Source of the DNA: QKTW01 sp052161885
GTDB lineage: Bacteria; Bacteroidota; Bacteroidia; Chitinophagales; Chitinophagaceae
Direction: 5' to 3'
Assembly (NCBI GenBank): GCA_052161885.1
Contig: CP197396.1
Span: 3,286,001-3,350,000, forward strand
DNA length: 64,000 nt
Shown here: in pieces, positions 44,402 to 51,805 of the stretch
How positions within the stretch are numbered: position 1 is the first letter of the stretch
Layout: each line of letters opens with the position of its first letter
Program-made: the position numbers and the translations under genes
Notes under the pieces: generated by a model
What the model saw: the letters and a program-made list of their open reading frames with translations, nothing else
Told to the model about the DNA's origin: nothing
Database searches by the model: none

Positions 44402-45364
44402 TTACTGTACCGGAATCTCATCGTAGAAACCCATCTTCGAAAACTTGGCAATACGGTCATCAATACGCTTTTCTGCATCCAGGGGTGCCAGTTCGCTTAC
44501 AGATTTCACCAGGTATTCTTTCAGGGTAGCAGCCATTTCCTCAGGATTGGCATGCGCACCGCCCAAGGGTTCTTTTACTACATCATCTACCAGACCAAAG
44601 CCGCTCATATCTTTAGATGTAAGCCTCAGCTGTTCTGCTGCTTTCACTTTGAAATCCCAGCTTCTCCACAAGATCGTGGAGCAGTTCTCAGGAGAGATAA
44701 CGGTATACCACGTATTTTCCAGCATGGCCACTTTATCACCGACACCTATACCCAGCGCACCGCCGGAGGCTCCTTCACCAATGATTACACAGATCACCGG
44801 CACTTTCAGGTTTACCATTTCAAAGAGGTTGCGGGCAATAGCTTCGCCCTGTCCGCGCTCTTCAGCTTCCAGTCCGGGGAATGCACCTGGTGTGTCTATA
44901 AAAGTAATAACCGGGTGACCGAATTTTTCTGCCATTTTCATCAGGCGGAGCGCTTTACGGTAGCCTTCAGGATTAGCCATACCGAAGTTACGCAGCTGAC
45001 GCATTTTGGTATTTACACCTTTCTGCTGGCCCATTACCATTACCGGAATGCCGTTCAGCTTAGCCATACCGCCTACCATGGCTTTGTCATCCTTTACCTG
45101 GCGATCGCCATACAGTTCCGTAAAGTCAGTAAATATTTTCTCTATATAATATAATGTATAAGGACGCTCTGGGTGGCGGCTCAACTGCACACGCTGCCAG
45201 GGTGTGAGGTTTTCGTACAAGCTCTGACGTGTTTTTTCGATAGATGTTTCCAACTCACGTATAGTGGCGCTTACGTCTACCTGGTTTTTTGCCGCCATTT
45301 CCTTCAGCTTATCCATCTGCACATAAAGCTCTTCCAGCGGTTTTTCAAAATCCAGAAACTGCAT
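44402..45364 (-). CDS. accA: Acetyl-CoA carboxylase carboxyltransferase subunit alpha AccA
   Basis: AccA is the alpha subunit of the carboxyltransferase that transfers carboxyl from biotin to acetyl-CoA for fatty acid synthesis. The 320-residue protein has the N-terminal coiled region (LEELYVQMDKLKEMA), LTPWQRVQLSRHPERPYTL, GDRQVKDDKAMVGGMAKLNG, and FGMANPEGYRKALRLMKMAE. PVITFIDTPGAFPGLEAEER and the oxyanion strip GEGASGGALGIGVGD follow. A TATTTTTG -7 element lies upstream on the minus strand. The beta subunit is not nearby. Confidence 0.95.
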   Translation of the reverse strand: MQFLDFEKPLEELYVQMDKLKEMAAKNQVDVSATIRELETSIEKTRQSLYENLTPWQRVQLSRHPERPYTLYYIEKIFTDFTELYGDRQVKDDKAMVGGMAKLNGIPVMVMGQQKGVNTKMRQLRNFGMANPEGYRKALRLMKMAEKFGHPVITFIDTPGAFPGLEAEERGQGEAIARNLFEMVNLKVPVICVIIGEGASGGALGIGVGDKVAMLENTWYTVISPENCSTILWRSWDFKVKAAEQLRLTSKDMSGFGLVDDVVKEPLGGAHANPEEMAATLKEYLVKSVSELAPLDAEKRIDDRIAKFSKMGFYDEIPVQ

Positions 45365-45485
45365 AATGTTTGTTTAATGAGAGAGCAAAAATAGTGTTTT
45401 GCTGTGTAATGTGGTTAATGTGCCTATGTTGATATGCTATTGTGCCAGCCGGACCGGCAGGTACGGATTAAAAGGCATGTCAATT

Positions 45486-45515
45486 AATTACAAATACTTA
45501 TATACATTTGTAATT
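45486..45515. promoter_or_regulatory. Perfect inverted repeat over a -7 promoter element
   Basis: AATTACAAAT (45486-45495) and ATTTGTAATT (45506-45515) are exact reverse complements with a 10-base spacer. TACATTTG (45503-45510), a -7 octamer, overlaps the right half. The dyad ends 20 bases before the cytochrome b gene, so it is a likely repressor site. Confidence 0.5.
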
Positions 45516-45534
45516 TACAGGGCAGGAAAGCATA

Positions 45535-46239
45535 ATGAAGAAAAAAATTATAAAAAAGCATCCGCTGGTGATCCGCTGGTGCCATTGGGTCAATTTCCCG
45601 GTACTCGCCATTATGATATGGAGCGGCCTGCTTATTTACTGGGCCAATGATGTGTACCGCCTGGGCTGGGGCGATACTACCGTGCTCAAGTTTTTCCCGA
45701 AATCATTTTATGACGCACTGCATATCCCTTTTCACCTTGCGGACGGCATGGCCTATCATTTTGTCTTCATGTGGTTTTTCGCAATAAACGGTTTATTGTA
45801 TGTGCTCTACACAATTATTTCGGGAGAATGGCGGTTATTATTACCGGGCAGGAAGTCTTTTCGCGAAGCGTGGCTGGTATTATTACACGACCTGCGTATA
45901 AGAAAACAGCAACCGGAGTTTGTGAAGTATAATGCTGCCCAACGGATTGCCTACAGTGCTATAATCTTTATGGGCTTCGGTTCGCTCATTACCGGTCTCG
46001 CTATATACAAACCTGTACAGTTTCACTGGCTATGTGCTGCCTGCGGCGGGTATGAGGCAGCAAGGGCAGAGCATTTTATACTGGTAATAGGATACGTGCT
46101 TTTTTTCCTGATACATGTTTTACAGGTGATTAAAACCGGCTGGAACAATTTCAGGGGCATGGTAGCAGGTTTTGAAGTAGTAAAAGAACAACCGGCACCG
46201 GCATCACCGCAAAATGACACACATGAAGAAATGGTTTAA
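45535..46239 (+). CDS. Membrane cytochrome b (cytochrome b561/Ni-Fe hydrogenase b-like)
   Basis: The protein has 234 residues and four main membrane helices with haem-binding His candidates: VIRWCHWVNFPVLAIMIWSG in helix 1, ADGMAYHFVFMWFFAING in helix 2, and EHFILVIGYVLFFLIHVLQV in helix 4. WCHWVNFPVL is the start typical of thiosulfate-reductase or formate-dehydrogenase cytochrome b subunits. The next gene overlaps its end by 26 bases and encodes a molybdopterin domain, so the two form a membrane-bound oxidoreductase that exchanges electrons with the quinone pool. Confidence 0.85.
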   Translation: MKKKIIKKHPLVIRWCHWVNFPVLAIMIWSGLLIYWANDVYRLGWGDTTVLKFFPKSFYDALHIPFHLADGMAYHFVFMWFFAINGLLYVLYTIISGEWRLLLPGRKSFREAWLVLLHDLRIRKQQPEFVKYNAAQRIAYSAIIFMGFGSLITGLAIYKPVQFHWLCAACGGYEAARAEHFILVIGYVLFFLIHVLQVIKTGWNNFRGMVAGFEVVKEQPAPASPQNDTHEEMV

Positions 46240-46990
46240 ATCACCGGAAGATGCAGATATACAACGCTGGATCAATGTACGGACTGTCGTTTCGTTCACC
46301 ATTTTCATACTGCTTATATTTTCCGTCTATGGTGCCTGGGTCTGGCTTTACCACCAACCCAAAACAGCACAGGGTGTGCAACATCCGCTGCGTGCTGTAC
46401 TGGATAAAAACGAAGGAATATTCCGTAAAATTTTCAGCAATAACCATCTTGCCAAAACATACCCGCACTCACAGGCAGCAAAACATGTACGTGTAAACGG
46501 CAATATTGGCCTGGGAAACGATTTTGACACTGCAGGCTGGCGGCTGCATGTGGTAAGAGCGCCCGGCGATACACTATCTGTAAGCTTGTCAGAACTGAGA
46601 CAATTGCCCAAAACTGAAATTATTTTCGATTTTAAATGTATTGAAGGCTGGAGCCAGGTAACTCACTGGGGTGGCATCAAATTCAGTGATTTTCTGCAGA
46701 AATATAATCTTACCGGCAAATCTTCTTTAAAATATGTAGGTCTTTCTACACCCGACAATGCTTATTATGTGGGTATTGATATGCCCAGTGCCATGCATCC
46801 GCAAACGCTGCTTTGCTATGAAATGAATGGTCAGCCCCTGCCTATGAACCAGGGCTTCCCGCTACGGCTTATCATCCCCGTCAAATATGGAATTAAGAGC
46901 CTGAAACGAATCGGCACTATGTTTTTCAGTGATACCCGCCCACGTGATTACTGGGCAGAAAAAGGCTATGATTATTACTCGGGCCTGTAA
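46214..46990 (+). CDS. Molybdopterin-dependent oxidoreductase of the sulfite-oxidase family
   Basis: The protein has 258 residues; an ATG three codons downstream (46223) is an alternative start. A single membrane anchor lies at about residues 24-46. The molybdopterin domain follows: DFKCIEGWSQVTHWGG carries the Mo-ligand Cys (residue 142), with YVGIDMPSAMHPQTLLCYEM and FPLRLIIPVKYGIKSLKRI. The fold is that of YedY/MsrP and sulfite oxidase. Relatives usually carry a twin-arginine signal, but none is visible. The cytochrome b partner overlaps its start. Confidence 0.85.
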   Translation: MTHMKKWFKSPEDADIQRWINVRTVVSFTIFILLIFSVYGAWVWLYHQPKTAQGVQHPLRAVLDKNEGIFRKIFSNNHLAKTYPHSQAAKHVRVNGNIGLGNDFDTAGWRLHVVRAPGDTLSVSLSELRQLPKTEIIFDFKCIEGWSQVTHWGGIKFSDFLQKYNLTGKSSLKYVGLSTPDNAYYVGIDMPSAMHPQTLLCYEMNGQPLPMNQGFPLRLIIPVKYGIKSLKRIGTMFFSDTRPRDYWAEKGYDYYSGL

Positions 46991-46995
46991 CCGAA

Positions 46996-47034
46996 AAAAG
47001 CTGCAACCGGAAAAACATTCCTGTTGCAGCTTTT
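46996..47034. terminator. Bidirectional terminator
   Basis: AAAAGCTGCAAC pairs with GTTGCAGCTTTT around a 15-nt loop between the oxidoreductase gene and a convergent AraC-family gene. Confidence 0.82.
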
Positions 47035-47059
47035 ATGCTGATTTCTTCCTTACCTTTTA

Positions 47060-47956
47060 TCAGTTTAATGAAAACTGTTTCTTGTATTGATTCGGGCTTA
47101 TGCCGGTCTCTTTTTTAAACAACCTCGAAAAATACGGCAGGTTCTCAAAGCCAAGTGTATAGGCTATTTCAGCCACCGTGCTGTCTGCACCTTTCAGTAG
47201 GTTTTTCGCTTCAGCTACCAGGAAAATATGTATCAGTTCTATTGCCGTTTTACCGGTTTCCTGCTTCAGTATGTCGCTTAGATAACGGGGTGACATATGC
47301 AGTCCTGCAGCCATTGATTTCACACTGGGCAGCCCACTTTCTTCCAGCATGCCATTTTCAAAATAAGCCGTAAGCGCCTTGTTGAATTTTGAAACAGCGT
47401 TGCCGGACAGCTCTGTGCGGTTAAGGAACTGACGTTTGTAAAAACGCTGTGAATATTTCAGGATGGAATCTATATGCCCAAGGATAATGTCTTTGCTGTA
47501 TTCGTCCTGGTTATTGAAATATTCAGTTTCTATCTTACGATACAGCTCCCAGATTATCTCTTCCTCTCTTGGCGATAAGTGCAGCGCTTCATTTGCCTCA
47601 TAATCGAAGTAGTGATACTTCTTTATGTCTGAATGCAGCGGATGGCCATTTAAAAAGTCTTCATGAAAAAATATTGCAAACCCATCTTCTTCCAGCTCTA
47701 TATCCCTTAACTCTATTACCTGTCTTGGCCGGGTAAAGTACATACTGCCACCGTCTGTGTGATCGTATTTTGTCTGGCCGTATACAAATACGCCCGACTT
47801 CATTTTCTTCAACCCGATCATATAAAAGTCTCCGGTAAAGATCTTATCATTAACCGTACATGCCTGGGCACAGCGGATTAAGCTCAGCATTGGATTTTCC
47901 GGGGGCGGAAAACCATTCTCCCGGTGTAGTTGGGCAAGCGTTTTAAAATGCTGCAT
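47060..47956 (-). CDS. AraC-family transcriptional regulator
   Basis: The protein has 298 residues from ATG 47956; a GTG two codons earlier also exists. An N-terminal cupin-like sensor (about 20-170) is followed by an AraC HTH pair: SVKSMAAGLHMSPRYLSDIL near 215 and STVAEIAYTLGFENLPYFSR near 265, ending TGISPNQYKKQF. It lies immediately downstream of a short-chain dehydrogenase on the same strand and mirrors the pair at 49165-50988. It probably controls that dehydrogenase. Confidence 0.9.
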   Translation of the reverse strand: MQHFKTLAQLHRENGFPPPENPMLSLIRCAQACTVNDKIFTGDFYMIGLKKMKSGVFVYGQTKYDHTDGGSMYFTRPRQVIELRDIELEEDGFAIFFHEDFLNGHPLHSDIKKYHYFDYEANEALHLSPREEEIIWELYRKIETEYFNNQDEYSKDIILGHIDSILKYSQRFYKRQFLNRTELSGNAVSKFNKALTAYFENGMLEESGLPSVKSMAAGLHMSPRYLSDILKQETGKTAIELIHIFLVAEAKNLLKGADSTVAEIAYTLGFENLPYFSRLFKKETGISPNQYKKQFSLN

Positions 47957-48158
47957 TTTCACACTTTTTGAAACAGCAAAGCTACGCCGATATATGAGCG
48001 CAGGCTTTGCTGTGGTTATTGTAATTGCTTATACAAGCTTTGTTGAAAAGCATTGCGGTGAAATGAAGATTGCATTCTTAGTTCTTTGACTTTCATTATT
48101 GTCTATTCACAACTACACGCACATTTCACTGCTCAGTTTGCACATTTCACCGCTCCCG

Positions 48159-48977
48159 CTATTTTCCATGAGCAGCAGCAGATATGTCCGCCCATTCTTC
48201 CCAGGTAGCGAGACGTTCTGTATATACCTGCTTTACCCATGGCAGCGCCACTTTACCGAGGAACAGGCGCAGTGGCGGATTTTCTGCATCTACCAGTTTA
48301 AGTACCGCATCCGTTGTCGCTTCAGGAACCCCGAATGCATCGTCGGTAAGCCCGGCCTGGAAAGCCGCTTTTACGCCATCGTAAGCGTCAATTGCTTCTG
48401 ACCTTGCAGATGAAGCGCCGGCCCAGTCTGTGGAAAAACCGTTGGGTTCTATCAGTGACACATTAATGCCAAATCCTTTAACCTCTGCAGCCAGCGTTTC
48501 GCTCAATCCTTCTACCGCCCATTTAGATGCATTATATACGCCCAGTGTAGGCAGTGTAGCCACACCCACGACACTGGATACCTGTATGATATGGCCGTGT
48601 CCCTGGGCGCGCATAACCGGCAGGGCAGCCTGCGTTACCCACAGCAGTCCAAAAAAGTTTGCTTCCATCTGTTCACGTACTTCCTGCTCGCTGTTTTCCT
48701 CTACTGCCCCAAAGAGGCCATATCCTGCATTGTTTATCACCACATCCAGCGAACCAAAATGTGCTTTTGCTTTTGCTACTGCCGCAAAGCTGGCTGCACG
48801 GTCTGTAACGTCCAGTTGTATACCTAATAGTGAGGCGCCATATTGTTCCTGCAGATCTTTCAGGGAATCAAGATTCCTTACTGTGGCTGCTACTTTATCT
48901 CCACGTTTCAGAAAGGCTTCTGCCCATATTCTACCAAATCCACGGGAAGCACCTGTAATAAAAATTGTCTTTGCCAT
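48159..48977 (-). CDS. Short-chain dehydrogenase/reductase (SDR)
   Basis: The protein has 272 residues from ATG 48977; the 17-codon extension to 49028 is not family-like. Classical SDR features are TIFITGASRGFGRIWAEAFL (TGxxxGxG), VVINNAGYGLFG (NNAG), and SSVVGVATLPTLGVYNASKW (Ser, YxxxK). The C-terminal part has PNGFSTDW. NAD(P)-dependent; substrate unknown. It starts 187 bases from the divergent SDR at 49165, with which it shares family and size. Confidence 0.9.
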   Translation of the reverse strand: MAKTIFITGASRGFGRIWAEAFLKRGDKVAATVRNLDSLKDLQEQYGASLLGIQLDVTDRAASFAAVAKAKAHFGSLDVVINNAGYGLFGAVEENSEQEVREQMEANFFGLLWVTQAALPVMRAQGHGHIIQVSSVVGVATLPTLGVYNASKWAVEGLSETLAAEVKGFGINVSLIEPNGFSTDWAGASSARSEAIDAYDGVKAAFQAGLTDDAFGVPEATTDAVLKLVDAENPPLRLFLGKVALPWVKQVYTERLATWEEWADISAAAHGK

Positions 48978-49079
48978 TGTCGTTTTTTTGAGTGTTTGAT
49001 AAGGCAAAGCTACCCCCGGTATAAGCACAACTATTTATACAAAAGTCTGGAATACTGATACATTTTTCCGGAGACGGAT

Positions 49080-49121
49080 TGTTTGAATTGAGCAAGCATC
49101 TGTTTGAATAGTACAAAAGCC
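49080..49121. promoter_or_regulatory. 21-bp direct repeat, probable AraC-type operator
   Basis: TGTTTGAAT occurs at 49080-49088 and again at 49101-49109, exactly 21 bp apart, and the following bases agree at 14 of 21 positions in all. AraC-family proteins bind direct repeats with this two-turn spacing. The site lies between the two divergent SDR genes. Confidence 0.5.
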
Positions 49122-49164
49122 TTATTTGCCGGCAGCGGTAATTTTGTGTTATCAAAAACAAACA

Positions 49165-50001
49165 ATGGAAAACAAAAATAAAGTCTGGTTCATTACCGGT
49201 GCATCCAAAGGTCTGGGCCTTACGCTGGTGAAAAAATTATTGCAGCAAGGTCATTGGGTAGCTGCCACATCGCGCAACAGGGAAGCACTCGCAGCTGCAG
49301 CAGATGACAACAGCAATAACTTCCTGCCGCTCTCTGTTGACCTCACGAGCGAAACATCTGTAGAACGTGCTGTAAAAATGGCGCATGAAACGTTTGGCCG
49401 TATCGACGTTGTGGTGAACAATGCTGGCTACGGTACCGGCGGCGCACTTGAAGAACTGACGCCGGCTGAAGTGAAGGAATGTTTTGATGTAAATGTATTT
49501 GCCACAATCACGGTTATTCAGAAAGTGATGCCTTATCTGCGGACGCAGCGCTCCGGGCACATCATCAACATTGCTTCTATAGCCGGTTTTGCACCTGGTA
49601 TGGGATGGAGCATTTATGCCGCTGCAAAACATGCAGTAATGGGCCTGACAGATGTACTCGCAACGGATATAAAAGAATTGGGTATACATGCCACAGTAGT
49701 TGCCCCCGGAGCATTCCGCACTGAGTTCCTGTCGCAGCAATCTCTTGTTTTGTCGGATCGGAGGATAGAAGACTATAAAGCTGTGCATGCCAATCATGAA
49801 CGTTTCCTGGCAATGGATGGCAACCAGGCGGGCGATCCTGAAGCAGCTGCAGATGTGTTTATTGCACTGGCAGAAGACCCGGAGCCACCGGTACAGCTTT
49901 TTCTTGGCAGCGACGCCTATAATCGTGCGAAAGCAAAGCTGCAGCAGACAGAAGCTTCATTGGAAAAATACAAATCCATTTCTGTTTCCACTGATTTTTA
50001 A
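49165..50001 (+). CDS. Short-chain dehydrogenase/reductase (SDR)
   Basis: The protein has 278 residues from ATG 49165; an ATG 13 codons earlier is less likely. VWFITGASKGLGLTLVKKLL, VVVNNAGYGTGGALEEL, IASIAGFAPGMGWSIYAAAK (catalytic Ser, Tyr, Lys) and APGAFRTEFL are classical SDR features. It is close in length and layout to the divergent SDR at 48159-48977, so the two may be duplicates. The AraC-family gene 36 bases downstream is probably its regulator. Confidence 0.9.
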   Translation: MENKNKVWFITGASKGLGLTLVKKLLQQGHWVAATSRNREALAAAADDNSNNFLPLSVDLTSETSVERAVKMAHETFGRIDVVVNNAGYGTGGALEELTPAEVKECFDVNVFATITVIQKVMPYLRTQRSGHIINIASIAGFAPGMGWSIYAAAKHAVMGLTDVLATDIKELGIHATVVAPGAFRTEFLSQQSLVLSDRRIEDYKAVHANHERFLAMDGNQAGDPEAAADVFIALAEDPEPPVQLFLGSDAYNRAKAKLQQTEASLEKYKSISVSTDF

Positions 50002-50037
50002 AGACAGTCTGTGTTTTTAATGTTTTAATTTAGCAAT

Positions 50038-50988
50038 ATGGCGGATTCAGAATCACTGGAAGAATTTTACAGGAACAAATCCATATGTGTGCCCGATAAC
50101 CTGCAATGGGGGATTGGGCACTTCAACGTATTCCGCGTAGAAGATTACAGCGGCCACAAGCGTAAGCCTGTGCGCTACAGCCGCCGCGATTATTACAAAA
50201 TAGCACTGATGCGTGGGCGGCATGCCTATCACTACGCGGATAAGAGCATTGAAATATCCGGTTCTACACTGATTTTCTTTAACCCTGCAGTGCCGTACAA
50301 ATTTGAACGGCTTACAGAAAACACGACTGGCTTTTTCTGCATATTCAAAGAGGCTTTTTTTGCAGAGCATTTACGCGCCGGGATCAAAGACTGGCCAATT
50401 TACCAGCCCGGCTGCAAGCCTGCTTTTGTGCTCAATCGTAAACAGGACAAAGATGTAAGTGCCCTCTTCAGCAAAATAATTGCCGAGCAGGAGTCTGATT
50501 ATAAATTTAAGTACGACCTGATCCGCAATTATGTTATGGAGATTATTCATTTTGCATTAAAAATGGAGCCTTCGGAAAGCCTTTATGCCCATACAGATGC
50601 CAATACACGCCTCACTACTATCTTTACAGAATTGCTGGAAAGGCAGTTTCCTGTCGAATCTCCGGGCCAGCAGTTCGCCTTACGCAGCGCAAAGGATTTT
50701 GCTGCACAGCTGAACGTACATATAAACCACCTGAACCGTGCCGTGCGTACCATTACGGGGAAAACCACTACAATCCTTATTGCAGAAAGGCTGCTCAGCG
50801 AAGCATTTGCCCTGCTCCGCCATACAGACTGGAATATTTCTGAGATCAGTTACAGTCTTGGATTTGAGGAGCCTGCTCATTTCAATCATTTCTTTAAAAA
50901 ACATGCAGGCACTACGCCTTCTGATTTTCGCGACCGTGCTGCCGTACACCTGGTTAATAATTTGCCGGTCCTATCTCCAGCCGGGTAA
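50038..50988 (+). CDS. AraC-family transcriptional regulator
   Basis: The protein has 316 residues. An N-terminal cupin-like domain (IGHFNVFRVEDYSG, STLIFFNPAVPYKFERL) precedes an AraC HTH module: SAKDFAAQLNVHINHLNRAV near residue 225 and NISEISYSLGFEEPAHFNHF near 275, ending TTPSDFRD. It is the mirror partner of the AraC gene at 47060-47956. The last 35 bases overlap the end of a decayed gene on the opposite strand. Confidence 0.9.
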   Translation: MADSESLEEFYRNKSICVPDNLQWGIGHFNVFRVEDYSGHKRKPVRYSRRDYYKIALMRGRHAYHYADKSIEISGSTLIFFNPAVPYKFERLTENTTGFFCIFKEAFFAEHLRAGIKDWPIYQPGCKPAFVLNRKQDKDVSALFSKIIAEQESDYKFKYDLIRNYVMEIIHFALKMEPSESLYAHTDANTRLTTIFTELLERQFPVESPGQQFALRSAKDFAAQLNVHINHLNRAVRTITGKTTTILIAERLLSEAFALLRHTDWNISEISYSLGFEEPAHFNHFFKKHAGTTPSDFRDRAAVHLVNNLPVLSPAG

Positions 50989-51278
50989 AACGACCGTATT
51001 TCCCTGTCTGAAACTTAAAGTATGTTTTGAAATTGCCCCAGCGGTCACAGTGAAGCCTCCCATAGACCGACATGCTGTTGTCTTCAACTTTATAAACGTT
51101 CATGCCCTATAGCATACTCTGAAAAACTTTTGAAGTCGGTTTTATTTCCATCGTCATATAGCTCAGCATCCTCGGCAAATAAAGAATACCATGTCTGCTT
51201 ATCTGCAGACTGTAAAGCACCTATCGTCTTCCTAACGGCGGTGTTGGTAATTATATCTGGTTTATTGTATTGCAGGTT
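50954..51278 (-). pseudogene. Decayed NTF2-like (SnoaL-type) protein gene
   Basis: Minus-strand translation gives TAVRKTIGALQSADKQTWYS, then LFAEDAELYDDG, then FSEYAIGHERL and a stop (complement of 51090-51092). One frame over it continues NVYKVEDNSMSVYGRLHCD, then RWGNFKTYFKF and FTRLEIGPANY, with a stop at 50954-50956. The combined pattern (ERF-x-KVED, YGxxHxDxWGxFKxYFKF, RLxIG) is typical of NTF2-like proteins. The break looks like a small deletion near 51095, and the 5' end lacks a start codon. Confidence 0.7.
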
Positions 51279-51722
51279 TTAGTTGGTCTGTGTTTTGCAG
51301 CAAGCATTCCATGAAAAATGCAATGCTTCTATGATAAGCTCTTTCTCTTATTGCGCTATACTTTTGCAGGCGGACAATACAGGCAGATGATGACAAGATT
51401 CCGCAAAAAAAGGAAATTACCGGCAATCCACCCATTATTGTAAATACACCTGGAATCATCAGACCATTCTTGTCCAAATGCCACCTTGAGAATATCATGG
51501 CCCATCCTGCTTTATGCCCCAATAGAGACGGAAAGCAACGGATGTAAAGGGCAGTTCTTTAAATGTATCCTGCAGGTAATGCACGGTGAAACCTGATGGT
51601 GCATTCACCTTGTCTGCCGGCAGCCTCATGCTTTCATATAGTTCATACAATGTTTTAATAACAGCTTCTTTTGCATGTGCTAAAGATAAGATTTGCCCAT
51701 AAAATCCTGCGTATTTACACAA
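51262..51722 (-). pseudogene. Gene remnant, family not recognised
   Basis: Two overlapping minus-strand frames (51495-51722 and 51262-51522) look like one broken gene. The first ends LPFTSVAFRLYWGIKQ and the second continues GHKAGWAMIFSRWHLDKNG and then IPGVFTIMGGLPVISFF. The hydrophobic stretch may be a membrane helix. With the NTF2-like remnant it forms an 800-bp decayed island. I cannot assign a family. Confidence 0.4.
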
Positions 51723-51805
51723 TTATGAACCCATGCTGCACAACTATGAACTGGCACACATGACTTTGCAAAAATGGGTATAGGTTTAACAAAAAAACAA
51801 AGCAA

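Noticed and set aside
49237..49797. A 186-codon minus-strand open frame inside the second SDR gene
   Set aside because: Composition is Cys/His/Tyr-rich, as expected for an antisense shadow.
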